Notes under the pieces: model-generated
Told to the model about the DNA's origin: nothing
Databases searched by the model: none
The model's input: the letters and a program-made list of their open reading frames with translations, nothing else
Shown: piece by piece, positions 25,757 to 35,175 of the stretch
Numbering within the stretch: the stretch's first letter is position 1
Layout of the letters: the number at the start of each line of letters is the position of its first letter
Position numbers and translations under genes: made by a program
NCBI GenBank assembly: GCA_031548025.1
Contig: JAVBRM010000051.1
Span: forward strand, 31,733 to 95,732
Length of the DNA: 64,000 nt
Reading direction: 5' to 3'
Source of the DNA: UBA5239 sp031548025
GTDB lineage: Bacteria; Verrucomicrobiota; Lentisphaeria; Victivallales; Victivallaceae

Positions 25757-26626
25757 ATGAAAAAATTAATCACTAATATACAAAAATCGGTCATCAGCCT
25801 GGAACATGTTCAGCGAATGCTCAACCACCCGGTTGCCGTCGAACGCATCGGCTATATCCAGAATAAAACCGAAGTCATCGACCGTCGCGTCATTCTACCC
25901 TGCGTCCTCTTCATTTTCGAGGGAAACGGTATCATGGAAGAAAATGGCGAACGGACCGAGCTGACCGCGCCGTTCATGATGTGGAATATACCGGGCGACC
26001 ACCGTAAATACTGGCCGACGCCGGTGTGGAACGAATTGTACATCGGCTTCCGGGAAGGCGCCGAGAAAGCTCTGCGGGAATATTTGAATCCGGAATTTTT
26101 TCACCGGAAACCATTCCCGATTCCGCGTCCCGCCGAATGCCGCCACTATCTGAATGAGATGCTGAAGGTCGCGTCTTCACCCTCGCTGCCCGGAGCCGCC
26201 GATCGCATTGACCATCTGGTACTCCTGCTTCTGCTGGAAACGGTCTATCCGCAGCACGAGGAGCATTTGAGTAAAAACGAACGCATTGCCCTGGGTATTA
26301 CCGAGTATCTGCAGAAAAATTTTCGTCACGACGTCGATTTGAACCAGGTAGCGGACGATTACGGCTGGTCCTATTCGACTTTTCAGCGGCAGTGGCATCA
26401 GAAATACGCCTGTTCGCCGATTCAATACCTCCGCAGACTCCGCAATTACGAAGCCGTCAATCTTCTGCGCGAGAGCAACATGAGCATCGGTGACATCGCC
26501 CGGGAACTCGGCTTTCGCAATCAATTTTACTTCGCCAAATTTTTCCGCGACATGAACGGCATTCCTCCCTCCGAATTCCGACAACAACAGATTGATATGA
26601 TAACACATACTATTGATAAAATATGA
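25757..26626 (+). CDS. AraC family transcriptional regulator
   Basis: The 289-residue protein has a cupin-like N-terminal sensor (LPCVLFIFEGNGIMEENGER, then TAPFMMWNIPGDHRKYW) and a C-terminal AraC domain (VDLNQVADDYGWSYSTFQRQ; MSIGDIARELGFRNQFYFAK; FRDMNGIPPSEFRQ). It lies between the divergent TIM-barrel gene and the co-directional GH63-like gene, 81 bases ahead of the latter, and could control both. The ligand is unknown. Confidence 0.9.
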   Translation: MKKLITNIQKSVISLEHVQRMLNHPVAVERIGYIQNKTEVIDRRVILPCVLFIFEGNGIMEENGERTELTAPFMMWNIPGDHRKYWPTPVWNELYIGFREGAEKALREYLNPEFFHRKPFPIPRPAECRHYLNEMLKVASSPSLPGAADRIDHLVLLLLLETVYPQHEEHLSKNERIALGITEYLQKNFRHDVDLNQVADDYGWSYSTFQRQWHQKYACSPIQYLRRLRNYEAVNLLRESNMSIGDIARELGFRNQFYFAKFFRDMNGIPPSEFRQQQIDMITHTIDKI

Positions 26627-26707
26627 TATACTTTTTGCCTGATTTTCACAGCAGAATCAACACCTTGATGATATAATATCAATAATCTCAATTCAAGGAA
26701 CAATGCC

Positions 26708-28321
26708 ATGAACAATACTTGGAACGTTTGGGGAGGCGGTCATCTGCTGGCAACCTCCGGGTTGGACTGCAAAACGGATTTTGTCGACGGTCTTGTCCTG
26801 CGGACGGTGGAGGGAGTGTCGATCATCGAGGTGAAATTACCGGCCTCCGGAGCTATTTTCATCGACGGCGCGCCGCCGGAAAAGTGTTGGCTGGCCGGTG
26901 ATAATTTTCATTTGGAAACCTCAAACGGCGTGACCCGGGGAGTATTGCCCGACGCCTATCATATCCTGGTGGAAGGTTCCTGTAAAGCGGTCGGGCTCTC
27001 CGATGACTTGCAAGTCCTCAGCCGGAGCGGCAAAACCCTGCTCGGCGTTCGCGGCAAATTCGATATGAAATGGCTGGACGCGGATTGCGGCACCCTGATC
27101 GCCGAACGCCGGAAATGGCTGGACAATCTATCGCTTCCGACCGGAATCACTGCTGAAACCCGCACGGCTTTGCGGGCGGCCTGTTCGCAGGTGAAAACTC
27201 AGGTTTATTCGCCCGAAGACAAGATCAAATCATTGTGGACCACGCCCGACCGCTGGCCGCACCGCCATATGTGGCTGTGGGATACCACATTTCACATCGC
27301 CGGTTTGCGCCGCCTCGAACCCGAGGTCGCCTGGGATGCGCTGGAAGCGGTATTCAATGCCCAGTTTGACGACGGATTCATCCCCATGACCATTTCGCCG
27401 ATTCATCCCGGCATCCAATACATTCAACCGCCGATCCTCGGCCTCGGAATGTCGCTGGTTTTCGAATGCAAAAACGATCTCGAACGTCTGAAACGCTGTT
27501 TTGCCCGCAATGCCAAATTCCTGAGATGGATATTCGCCAATCGCGACGTCGATAACGACGGATTGGTCGAGTGGGTAACCGGTCAGGTAAAAAGCTGTCG
27601 CTGCGGCGAAAGCGGCATGGACAATTCGCCGCGTTTCGACGCGGCTGTCCCCCTTGATGCGCCCGATTTCAACGCTTTTCTGGCGCTGGAATGCGAGTTG
27701 ATGGCCGAATTCGCGGCAACCCTGAATTTGCCGGAAGAAAAAGAATTCTGGGCTTCACATCATCAACGCATCAACAAACTGATGAATGCCAAGCTCTGGA
27801 ACGAAGAAAAAGGCTTCTACATGGACTATGACATTCCGGCCGGAAAACAGGCGGAAATCTGTTCTTCGGCGGGGTTCCTGCCGCTGATCTCCGGAGCTCC
27901 GACGCCGGAAATGGCCGCCAAATTGGTCGCGGCATTGAAAGACCCGGCCCGGTTCGGCACGCCCTTTTCCGTACCATCCATCAGCAAAGACCAGCCGCAA
28001 TTCTACAGCAAGGATATGTGGCGCGGTCCGGTCTGGATCAATATCAACTACCTGATTATCCGCGGCCTGAAACGCTATGGATTCATCGCCGAGGCCAACG
28101 ACTTGCAGAAGCGAAGCTGTTTGGAACTGGAAAAATTTTATCACAAGCTCGGAACATTTTTCGAATATTACGATGATATGGGCGGCGATCCGGACAAACT
28201 GCTGCGGAAAGCCCCCGTGGTGCTGGAAGAAGATTCGGCGTTCAGGAGCCCGCTCCGGGATTACGGCTGGACGGCGACGCTTTATATTGATATGATCTTC
28301 GCAGGAGAACTTAAAAAATGA
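26708..28321 (+). CDS. GH63/trehalase-like (alpha/alpha)6-barrel glucosidase
   Basis: The 537-residue protein has an N-terminal beta domain of ~160 residues, then an (alpha/alpha)6 barrel with GH63/GH37-type motifs: RHMWLWDTTFHIAGLRR (residues 187-202), ESGMDNSPRFD with Asp305 as likely acid, WRGPVWININYLIIRG, and FFEYYDDMGGDP with the candidate base Glu. Relatives hydrolyse alpha-glucosides, mannosylglycerate or glucosylglycerate. There is no signal peptide, so it acts in the cytoplasm. AAGGAA lies 7 bases before the ATG. It overlaps the next gene by 4 bases (ATGA), so it is translationally coupled to the FAD oxidoreductase. Confidence 0.85.
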   Translation: MNNTWNVWGGGHLLATSGLDCKTDFVDGLVLRTVEGVSIIEVKLPASGAIFIDGAPPEKCWLAGDNFHLETSNGVTRGVLPDAYHILVEGSCKAVGLSDDLQVLSRSGKTLLGVRGKFDMKWLDADCGTLIAERRKWLDNLSLPTGITAETRTALRAACSQVKTQVYSPEDKIKSLWTTPDRWPHRHMWLWDTTFHIAGLRRLEPEVAWDALEAVFNAQFDDGFIPMTISPIHPGIQYIQPPILGLGMSLVFECKNDLERLKRCFARNAKFLRWIFANRDVDNDGLVEWVTGQVKSCRCGESGMDNSPRFDAAVPLDAPDFNAFLALECELMAEFAATLNLPEEKEFWASHHQRINKLMNAKLWNEEKGFYMDYDIPAGKQAEICSSAGFLPLISGAPTPEMAAKLVAALKDPARFGTPFSVPSISKDQPQFYSKDMWRGPVWININYLIIRGLKRYGFIAEANDLQKRSCLELEKFYHKLGTFFEYYDDMGGDPDKLLRKAPVVLEEDSAFRSPLRDYGWTATLYIDMIFAGELKK

Positions 28322-29631
28322 CAACGATGAAGTATGAATTCAAGCAGGAAGTTCCGGTATTGGCCGAAGCCGATGTTGTAGTGGTCGGTGGCGGTCCCGG
28401 AGGAATTTGCGCGGCGGTGATGGCAGCCCGGCAGGGCGCGGACGTCCTGCTGGTGGAGCGCTACGGCGCGCTCGGCGGCATGGCTTCTTTCGGTGAAGTC
28501 AACCCTTTTATGCTCAATCACGTGAGCGAAGAGACCCTTGACCGCCCGCTCTACGTGGATTGGTGCCGCAAAATGTGGGAGTATCTCCCGGAGCGCGATC
28601 AAATGATTGAAAACTTCGATCCGGAAGTCTACAAGCTCCGTTCCCGGATGATCGCCAAGGACCTGGCGATGCTGGCCGGAGAAGATCTCTGCCAGGAAGC
28701 CGGAGTCCGGTTGATTTATCATCACAACCTGACCGACGTGATTATGGACGGAAACCGGATTTCCGCGGCGGTATTCACCTCCAAATCCGGAATTGGCGTG
28801 ATCAAAGGCAAAATTTTCATCGACGGCACCGGCGACGGCGACCTGGCCAAGCTCTCCGGCTGTCAATGCGAATTCGGCAACGAAGAAGGCCTTTGCCAGC
28901 CGATGACCCTGTGCTTCAAACTTTCCGGGGTGGACTGGGAAATCATGCCGGACCGGGCCGGAGTCAACGTATATTATTACAAAGCCAAGGAAGCCGGTGA
29001 AATTGACTGTATCCGGGAAAACGTCCTCTGGTTCCTGACCCACGAGAAAGACGTGATTCACTTCAATACCACCCGGGTGATCAAGAAAAGCGGCGTCAAT
29101 GGCCTGGAATTGTCCGAGGCGGAAATCGACGCCCGCCGCCAGGTTCGCGAATACCTCAAATTCCTGCGCAAACATGTTCCGGGCTATGCAAATGCCCGTA
29201 TTCATTCCATCGCTCACCATATCGGCATCCGTGAAACCCGCCGGGTGGTCGGTCTGATTCTCCAGACCTCGGAAGACTTCACCGCCGCCCGTAAATACCC
29301 GGACGGTATCGCCAAAGTGCGCTATCCCATCGATATTCACAATCCGTCCGGCACCGGCACCCGCCTGGAGAGCTTACCGGTCGGCGAATGGTACGAAATC
29401 AGCTACCGGGCGCTCGTTCCGGCGGGGAGTGAAAACCTGCTGATGGGCTGCCGGGCGATTTCGCTGGACCACGCCTTGCACAGCAGCGCCCGGGTGATGC
29501 CCCCGGTCTGCTCGATCGGCCAAGCCGCCGGAATGGCGGCCGCCATGGCGACCGCCTCCGGCAAGAAACCCTCCGAACTCGACGGCGTCGAAATCCGCCA
29601 AAAACTGGCCGCCGCCGGAGCCAATCTGTAG
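28318..29631 (+). CDS. FAD-dependent oxidoreductase (FAD_oxidored, PF12831-like)
   Basis: The 437-residue protein has the FAD-binding motif VVVVGGGPGGI at residues 20-30, ADVLLVERYGALGGMA with the ribose-binding acidic residue, and a C-terminal FAD motif (MGCRAISLDHALHSSARVMP; SIGQAAGMAAAMA). A central segment reads AHHIGIRETRRVVG. Such proteins accompany sugar-degradation loci in Lentisphaerota and Planctomycetota; their substrates are mostly unknown. It is coupled to the GH63-like gene by the ATGA overlap and followed by a strong terminator. A paralogue lies at 41134. Confidence 0.85.
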   Translation: MTTMKYEFKQEVPVLAEADVVVVGGGPGGICAAVMAARQGADVLLVERYGALGGMASFGEVNPFMLNHVSEETLDRPLYVDWCRKMWEYLPERDQMIENFDPEVYKLRSRMIAKDLAMLAGEDLCQEAGVRLIYHHNLTDVIMDGNRISAAVFTSKSGIGVIKGKIFIDGTGDGDLAKLSGCQCEFGNEEGLCQPMTLCFKLSGVDWEIMPDRAGVNVYYYKAKEAGEIDCIRENVLWFLTHEKDVIHFNTTRVIKKSGVNGLELSEAEIDARRQVREYLKFLRKHVPGYANARIHSIAHHIGIRETRRVVGLILQTSEDFTAARKYPDGIAKVRYPIDIHNPSGTGTRLESLPVGEWYEISYRALVPAGSENLLMGCRAISLDHALHSSARVMPPVCSIGQAAGMAAAMATASGKKPSELDGVEIRQKLAAAGANL

Positions 29632-29648
29632 TTCCAAACTAAAAAATC

Positions 29649-29684
29649 AATCCGCCATGGTCAACAAGATTCATGGCGGATTTT
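29649..29684 (+). terminator. Rho-independent terminator after the FAD oxidoreductase
   Basis: AATCCGCCATG (29649-29659) pairs perfectly with CATGGCGGATT (29672-29682), with a 12-base loop and a run of T after the stem. Confidence 0.85.
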
Positions 29685-29776
29685 GCTTTATTGCAATGTT
29701 TTTAGAATGGAAACTTGATTTAAGAACAGCCTGGATGTATTTTCTTCTGTAAGTTGTTACGCAGGGGGCAAAGGCA

Positions 29777-30463
29777 ATGAGCAAAGACCGGAAAAAGGAT
29801 AATGTTGTTTCTCGCTTTTTCAATAAGCCGCTTGGGAGAATTCCCAATCCCCTGTCGGATAAAATAAGTATTGCTTTCTTCTTCGCTTCCGGACTTATAT
29901 TAGGGATTTTCTGGCTGGTATTTGCCTATATTATTCCACCGGAAATCGGAAAATTCGATAGTCCCATGTGGTTTATCTTCGGAGCATCTCTGCCGCTGAT
30001 TTGCATGTGGTTCGGACTGATTCACCGGAGTGTGGCCTGGACCGCACTGATTGGCGGTTATCTGCTCCTCGCTTGGTTCGGCTTGGATGACCGGGCGGCT
30101 TTTACCCAAAGCATGAAGATCGCATTTATTTTCTATCTGTTTCTTGGAGCCGCCTTTGGACTGTTGATTGTGTTGTTGAACAAATACTGCAGTTCGAATA
30201 TCCCTAAATTCTGCCGAAAATTACGCCTGCGCATTGAAAAAGGGCAACCGCCGCCGGAGGCTATTGACAACTGTACCAATATCCTCAATGACCTCTGGGA
30301 TGAGGTCCGGAGCATGCCGGAAAGTACCGAACGGGAAGAGTTGCTTCAAAATCTGCTGAAACTCGTCGATAAAGTGACAAGTTATGAATATAATGATACC
30401 ATTGATGTCTTATTCAACGAACCGGAAATTCGCTACTTCAAGAGGATAAACAATGAGCGATAA
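29777..30463 (+). CDS. Integral membrane protein of unknown function
   Basis: The 228-residue protein has four predicted membrane helices at about residues 30-52, 62-82, 88-104 and 114-135 (ISIAFFFASGLILGIFWLVF; FIFGASLPLICMWFGLIHR). A hydrophilic, helical C-terminal third follows (AIDNCTNILNDLWDEVRSMP, LLQNLLKLVDKVTSYEY). I do not recognise the family. It overlaps the next gene by 11 bases, and a third membrane gene follows, so the three form an operon. AAAGG precedes the ATG closely. Confidence 0.75.
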   Translation: MSKDRKKDNVVSRFFNKPLGRIPNPLSDKISIAFFFASGLILGIFWLVFAYIIPPEIGKFDSPMWFIFGASLPLICMWFGLIHRSVAWTALIGGYLLLAWFGLDDRAAFTQSMKIAFIFYLFLGAAFGLLIVLLNKYCSSNIPKFCRKLRLRIEKGQPPPEAIDNCTNILNDLWDEVRSMPESTEREELLQNLLKLVDKVTSYEYNDTIDVLFNEPEIRYFKRINNER

Positions 30464-31202
30464 ACCATCTATGCCGGAAAAATTTCTCGGTGCGATGATG
30501 CTCCTTTTCCTAATCATTTTTCCGGCATACTATATTCTGTATTGCGATTGGTGCGTTAGTATTTTGTTCTGTTATGCTTGGACAGCAGGGGCATTCGGTG
30601 GCTTTTCGGTGGTCATTTGGAAGAAGTCGCGGATTGGGGGAATCGTTTTTGCCTTATTGACGATGGTTATTCTGTTTCTTTCTTTACGTTATGTCACCTT
30701 CATGCTGGTCTGGGGGATGGCGGCATTCGGAGGTGCCATCATTATCCGCAACAAGAAAGAAGTGAAACAAAGTCCCCTTCGGCTGGTTTTGTGGATTTTT
30801 TTGATCATAGGAATCTTCGTCCTGATACAAGGAAGTACCGCGATTTACCGAATGATGCACTTCCGCTCTGTCCGCCCGGATCAAATAGAAAGCATCGTCA
30901 TGCGCCGGAACGAACGCCAGGTTGTGGTTTCGGAGCCGGAACAATTAAAAGCAATTCTTTCCGGGCTGCAAAAATCCTATGCTTATATGCGGAACCGTGA
31001 AAGCATACCGCAGGAATGGAAACTGACTATCCAGCTTAAAAATGGCAAGGAATTTCTTGTCCGGGTCGGCAGTTCAACTAAATCTTATTCCGACGCTGTC
31101 TTTATTGATATACTCGGCGGCGAATATCAAAGCCGCGCCCTCCACAAAGTACTGAAGCCGATGCTGTGGCCCAGTGAAAATGCAAACGAAATTGAAAAAT
31201 GA
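30453..31202 (+). CDS. Integral membrane protein with soluble C-terminal domain, unknown function
   Basis: The 249-residue protein has about five membrane helices in the first 130 residues (MLLFLIIFPAYYILYCDW; GGIVFALLTMVILFLSL; LVLWIFLIIGIFVLIQGST). A ~110-residue soluble alpha/beta domain follows (DQIESIVMRRNERQVVVSEP, LTIQLKNGKEFLVRV). The soluble part resembles small PepSY-like or sensor folds, but I cannot assign it. The ATG has AGAGGA upstream and lies inside the preceding gene. Confidence 0.75.
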   Translation: MSDKPSMPEKFLGAMMLLFLIIFPAYYILYCDWCVSILFCYAWTAGAFGGFSVVIWKKSRIGGIVFALLTMVILFLSLRYVTFMLVWGMAAFGGAIIIRNKKEVKQSPLRLVLWIFLIIGIFVLIQGSTAIYRMMHFRSVRPDQIESIVMRRNERQVVVSEPEQLKAILSGLQKSYAYMRNRESIPQEWKLTIQLKNGKEFLVRVGSSTKSYSDAVFIDILGGEYQSRALHKVLKPMLWPSENANEIEK

Positions 31203-31211
31203 GGTTTCCGA

Positions 31212-32345
31212 ATGAGTGAAATGGATTCAGAAATCACCCCGCAGGAAAAGCAACAAATAGATCAGTCCGTACACAATAGCCTCTTGTATCTTCTGATTTT
31301 GTTTTGCTGCATCGGTATTTTCATGGCCAATCTTTGCGGTCTGAGCGCATGGTGGTGGTGGGCGATCATAGCCGCGGCCATTCCGGTTTCCGGTTTCGTG
31401 ACCGGCTTGTTCTGGCGGTATTTCCTGCCCCGGATGAGGGTTCTGCCGGATCTTCCGTCTGAACCGGAAGAACCGCGAGTTGTCCGGGTAAGGTCTCCGG
31501 AAAAATTATCCTCGGCCGGAATTCCGGTGAAAGCGGACAGAAACCTGGTAATAACCATATTCGTATTGCTGGGCATCTGCGAGGCTATTGGTTTGTCCTA
31601 CGCCGCATCGCAAAATCTGGATGTTTCGGGGTATCTTTTCTTTGCCACTTTCTCCGGCGTGGTCGCCACTGTAATAACAACTTTTCTATTGGTGATTTAT
31701 AAGTCGTGGTATGATGAGAACAACCCTTTGTCGCGATTTCAGGGGGTAGCCGGCCTAAGAGATGTATTGGATTTGGGAATAAAAGGACTGGCATTTCTGA
31801 TTGCATTCATTCCGATGTTTGTCATTACAGTGATGATGGTGTTTTTCGGCGGCTGTGCGTTTCATCAGGAATTTACCCGAACTGGAGAGGGAATCGTTTC
31901 GGCAGTGGAAGGCAGCAGGGGCGGACATAAGCTCATTTTCGCAGATGGAGGAATATTCCTCCTGACCTCGCTAGTTTCGGAAATACCGGTGGCCGGCGAC
32001 CATTTCGAGAAGGAATTCTGTTCTTTCCGCTATCTGGTAAACGGTAAGAATATCGCCGTTCGCGATAGAGTACTGTCTTTTTTTACTCCAACCAGGATCC
32101 TTCCGCCCCGATGGCTGATTGGATTGATGATCGGAATCATTCTCTTTCAGTGGTTGTTTTTTGCGTTATACCGCAATAGTTTTTTCTGGATCTGGCGGAT
32201 GCTGGATATTTTCAAATCCCGGTTGCGGGCACCGCCATCACGTCATCCACTTGTGCGCCTGGAACAATACTTATGTCTCACACCAATGCCGTTAATGCTG
32301 GCGTTGTTTCTCTTTTATTATTTCACCCTGGACCGCTGGATGTAG
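31212..32345 (+). CDS. Integral membrane protein of unknown function
   Basis: The 377-residue protein has seven or so predicted helices: YLLILFCCIGIFMANLCGL, WWWAIIAAAIPVSGFVTGLF, LVITIFVLLGICEAIGLSY, SGVVATVITTFLLVIY, LAFLIAFIPMFVITVMMVFF, WLIGLMIGIILFQWLFFA and a last one near the C-terminus (MPLMLALFLFYYF). A ~90-residue loop at about 215-290 may be soluble. No family is recognised. It is 9 bases downstream of the previous membrane gene and converges on an AraC gene with only 4 bases between stops. Confidence 0.75.
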   Translation: MSEMDSEITPQEKQQIDQSVHNSLLYLLILFCCIGIFMANLCGLSAWWWWAIIAAAIPVSGFVTGLFWRYFLPRMRVLPDLPSEPEEPRVVRVRSPEKLSSAGIPVKADRNLVITIFVLLGICEAIGLSYAASQNLDVSGYLFFATFSGVVATVITTFLLVIYKSWYDENNPLSRFQGVAGLRDVLDLGIKGLAFLIAFIPMFVITVMMVFFGGCAFHQEFTRTGEGIVSAVEGSRGGHKLIFADGGIFLLTSLVSEIPVAGDHFEKEFCSFRYLVNGKNIAVRDRVLSFFTPTRILPPRWLIGLMIGIILFQWLFFALYRNSFFWIWRMLDIFKSRLRAPPSRHPLVRLEQYLCLTPMPLMLALFLFYYFTLDRWM

Positions 32346-32349
32346 AACG

Positions 32350-33225
32350 TTATTTCCGGTTGCGGTAGGCTTTGGGCGAGAGCCCGATGCGCTTCTTGAA
32401 TTCAGCCGAAAAATAGAGCTGGTTGGAGTAACCAAGCATCTGCGAGATTTCCTTGATCGAATATTGAGGGAAAAACAGCAGTTCCTCCGCCCGGCTCATT
32501 TTCATTTTGATCAGGTAATCGATGGGCGAGGAATTCAAATACCGGGCGAAAAGGCGGTTCAGCGATACCGAGCTCATGCCGCTCTGGTGACAAAGATCAT
32601 GAATCGTCAGCGGACGCAAAAGATTTTCCTGCATGTAATTCAGGATTTCGGTCAAAACTCTTGGATAGGCGCTGTATTGATGGTCGTTCGCCAGGATCAG
32701 CAGCACCTGGTAAGCCATTGACGAAGCAATCCAACTGAAGCCGGGTTTCATCTCTTTGCATACTTGGCAGGTGTAATCGAACTTTTCCCGGAGCTCGTCG
32801 GGCTGCGATACTTTGATGACGTCGGCATCTTCCAATCCCAGCTGTTTGATGATCGGCCGGATGGAAGAACCGTCGATAATCATGGTTTTTTTCGTGGCGT
32901 AGGCGTCGACGGTCATCTCGCAGTCTTCGTTTTTGTGAACCAGAAATATTTCATCTGCCATGACGTCGTATTTATTGCCATTCTGAGTGAAATGGAAAAC
33001 CCCTTCCTGAACGAATTCCAACGCAAAAGTACTGGAGTTCTCTCTTTTCCGAAGGCATCCGGCCACCCATTCGTCGTCGCCGACCGCCACCAAACGGAGC
33101 GGAATGGCGACATGCGGCAGGTTGCGGTAATAACCGGGGGAAAACTTATGCAGAGGATACTTGCCGACATTATAGCCGGATAATTTGGAGTCTCCCTCCG
33201 TCAATTCTACATAACGTCTTTTCAT
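32350..33225 (-). CDS. AraC family transcriptional regulator
   Basis: The 291-residue protein has an N-terminal cupin-like sensor (ALEFVQEGVFHFTQNGNKYD, then ADEIFLVHKNEDCEMTVDA) and a C-terminal AraC domain (LTIHDLCHQSGMSSVSLNRL; YSIKEISQMLGYSNQLYFSA; FKKRIGLSPKAYRN). No clear ribosome-binding site precedes the ATG. It lies 51 bases downstream of the beta-helix gene on the same strand and may be the last gene of that operon or have its own promoter. Confidence 0.88.
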   Translation of the reverse strand: MKRRYVELTEGDSKLSGYNVGKYPLHKFSPGYYRNLPHVAIPLRLVAVGDDEWVAGCLRKRENSSTFALEFVQEGVFHFTQNGNKYDVMADEIFLVHKNEDCEMTVDAYATKKTMIIDGSSIRPIIKQLGLEDADVIKVSQPDELREKFDYTCQVCKEMKPGFSWIASSMAYQVLLILANDHQYSAYPRVLTEILNYMQENLLRPLTIHDLCHQSGMSSVSLNRLFARYLNSSPIDYLIKMKMSRAEELLFFPQYSIKEISQMLGYSNQLYFSAEFKKRIGLSPKAYRNRK

Positions 33226-33276
33226 AATTGAAAAAATATCACATACTTCGGAAAAATCAACCTCCGGAAAAAGTTT

Positions 33277-35175
33277 TCAGTTCCCGATTAACAGATTACG
33301 TTTCTCGAGGGAGAATACCGGTGAAAGCGGCTCGATCATCCGCAGACCAGCCGTTGAACTCTTTATCAATATCGACCAGATTTCCGCTTTGCCGGATTCA
33401 CGTTTCAGAGTATAAATCGTATCCTGTCCGGGATTATCAATTTCCATCACAGCTTTTCCGGAAGAGTCCTCAACTATCGCTTTTGTTTTGCCGAATGCGC
33501 TGATTCTGAATTCCTTCACCCCGGTGGGAACCTGAAAATAAAGACGTGAATTTTGAGGGCTCCCATAAGATTGCAGATACCGGGCGCCGCTTCTTTTTTC
33601 CGGCAGCGGAGTGATCGACCAGATACAGTTTTCCTGTGGAGTCAAAGTCATGACCATATTGCGGGTATCCACATCCAGATAATAAATCCCATCCGCTCGG
33701 GGTGTAAAACGATGATGCAATTTTTCCCCGGTGGCGAGCAATTCCAGCCACTGCCGGGAACCGTCCGGTCCGGTCAAAATCAAATTATCCAGAGTCGGAC
33801 TCCGCTTGCCGACGGAAATCAACTCCAGTTCAAACGCCACCGGTACCCCTTTACGGCAGGCAAAGAGATATCGAAAATCATGCCGCAGTTTCAATTTTTT
33901 CGGAGCCTCTTTTTCCACAGCCCCACCGACGGGAACCAATTTCTGCAGATCGGCAATCTGTCCGTCGGTCAACACCTCGTTTGCATCCCATCTTTGCTGT
34001 TTTATCCATTGCTCGACATCAAATTTTTCCCCGTTGAAAACAACATCGCCGCTGACCTTTTCCAGAACCGCGCCCGGCAGTTTTCTGGTATCAAAAGCCA
34101 GAAAACCGGTATTCTTTTTATCTTCAATGACGATATTGTCAAGTACCGCCGCGCCGGTTCGGCGGCTGACCGGAAATTCCGCCCAGAATTGAATGGCCGT
34201 CCCGCCAGGATTGTGAATGGTGAGATTTTTCAGCGTCAACTCAAACATATCGGTACGGTGATCGCGGAGACGGACAGCACAAGCCCTGGTATTTTCGATT
34301 ACGCAGTTTTCCACCCGGAAAAACCCCGGAGGCGCTCTTTCCGGATCTTCCGGGCTCAGGAATATTCCGGCCATGATACCGGCGTAACTATTGCTCATGT
34401 GGCAGTTTCGAATCGTAATGGAACAAGGCGTACGCAACCTGGTTGCCAGGACTATATCTCCCATCGTTTTGCTGAAACGGCAGTTTTCCACCAGAATGTT
34501 TTCCAGAAACTCATCCCGCTGATTCGGTTCGAAATCAATACCACACTCGGGGGCGGTCCCCTTGGTATTGGAAATGGTACAATTGCGAATAGTCAGCCCC
34601 TTGACGGAAATAATCGAAATCCCCTGCCGGTGGTGGTTGTCCAATATCAGGTTTTCCAGCAGAATATTGGTCGAATAATTCCGGTCTTTATCGCCGGAAA
34701 CATAAACGCCGTCACCACCGCTGGAGCGGATGTCCAGATCCCTGATGGTGATATCATCACAATTCATCAGCCGAAAAGTATGACGGTGCTCGGAATGTTT
34801 ATAAAGTTCCTTGTTTTGATAATCTTTTTTGCGCATGGCGATGGAGGCGCCTTTTTCGCCGCGGATAGTGATATTTCTAACCTTGGATGCAAGAAACAAC
34901 GAATCACCCCGACCGTGAAATTTCCCTGCCATGGCGATGATTTTAACGCCTGCTTCAATGATAATCTCCTGATCGCTTTTCAGGCGAATCGGCTCCAGAA
35001 TCCAGTCTTTTCCGGTATTGTCAATCCGGATTTTTTTTGCTCCGGAGTCAATCGCTTTCTGCAGGCATTCCGTCGAATTTACGGGGTCAAATCCGAAGCT
35101 CGAAGCTTTAACGGCATCGGAACCGGAGAGCATTACCGCTAAAGCCATCAGAAATGAGAATAAAATTGTTTTCAT
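33277..35175 (-). CDS. Secreted right-handed beta-helix protein with C-terminal shared domain
   Basis: The 632-residue protein has a signal peptide (MKTILFSFLMALAVMLSGSD). Residues ~35-390 are a parallel beta-helix of pectate-lyase/right-handed helix type, seen as repeated strands: ITIRDLDIRSSGGDGVYVSG, LLENLILDNHHRQGISIISV, ILVENCRFSKTMGDIVLATR. Residues ~430-632 form a domain homologous to the whole of the preceding gene's product. It is likely a polysaccharide lyase, hydrolase or binder; catalytic residues cannot be assigned by eye. Its ATG overlaps the upstream stop (ATGA, 35172-35175). It is the fifth gene of the LacI-controlled operon. Confidence 0.85.
   Translation of the reverse strand: MKTILFSFLMALAVMLSGSDAVKASSFGFDPVNSTECLQKAIDSGAKKIRIDNTGKDWILEPIRLKSDQEIIIEAGVKIIAMAGKFHGRGDSLFLASKVRNITIRGEKGASIAMRKKDYQNKELYKHSEHRHTFRLMNCDDITIRDLDIRSSGGDGVYVSGDKDRNYSTNILLENLILDNHHRQGISIISVKGLTIRNCTISNTKGTAPECGIDFEPNQRDEFLENILVENCRFSKTMGDIVLATRLRTPCSITIRNCHMSNSYAGIMAGIFLSPEDPERAPPGFFRVENCVIENTRACAVRLRDHRTDMFELTLKNLTIHNPGGTAIQFWAEFPVSRRTGAAVLDNIVIEDKKNTGFLAFDTRKLPGAVLEKVSGDVVFNGEKFDVEQWIKQQRWDANEVLTDGQIADLQKLVPVGGAVEKEAPKKLKLRHDFRYLFACRKGVPVAFELELISVGKRSPTLDNLILTGPDGSRQWLELLATGEKLHHRFTPRADGIYYLDVDTRNMVMTLTPQENCIWSITPLPEKRSGARYLQSYGSPQNSRLYFQVPTGVKEFRISAFGKTKAIVEDSSGKAVMEIDNPGQDTIYTLKRESGKAEIWSILIKSSTAGLRMIEPLSPVFSLEKRNLLIGN

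Noticed and set aside
28282..29340. Open frame of 352 codons on the minus strand
   Set aside because: It is antisense to the FAD oxidoreductase with its intact FAD motifs, an effect of GC-rich codons.
33553..35142. Long open frame (529 codons) on the plus strand
   Set aside because: It is antisense to the beta-helix gene, whose signal peptide, repeats and domain homology are clear. The antisense product is low in complexity and has no recognisable domain.
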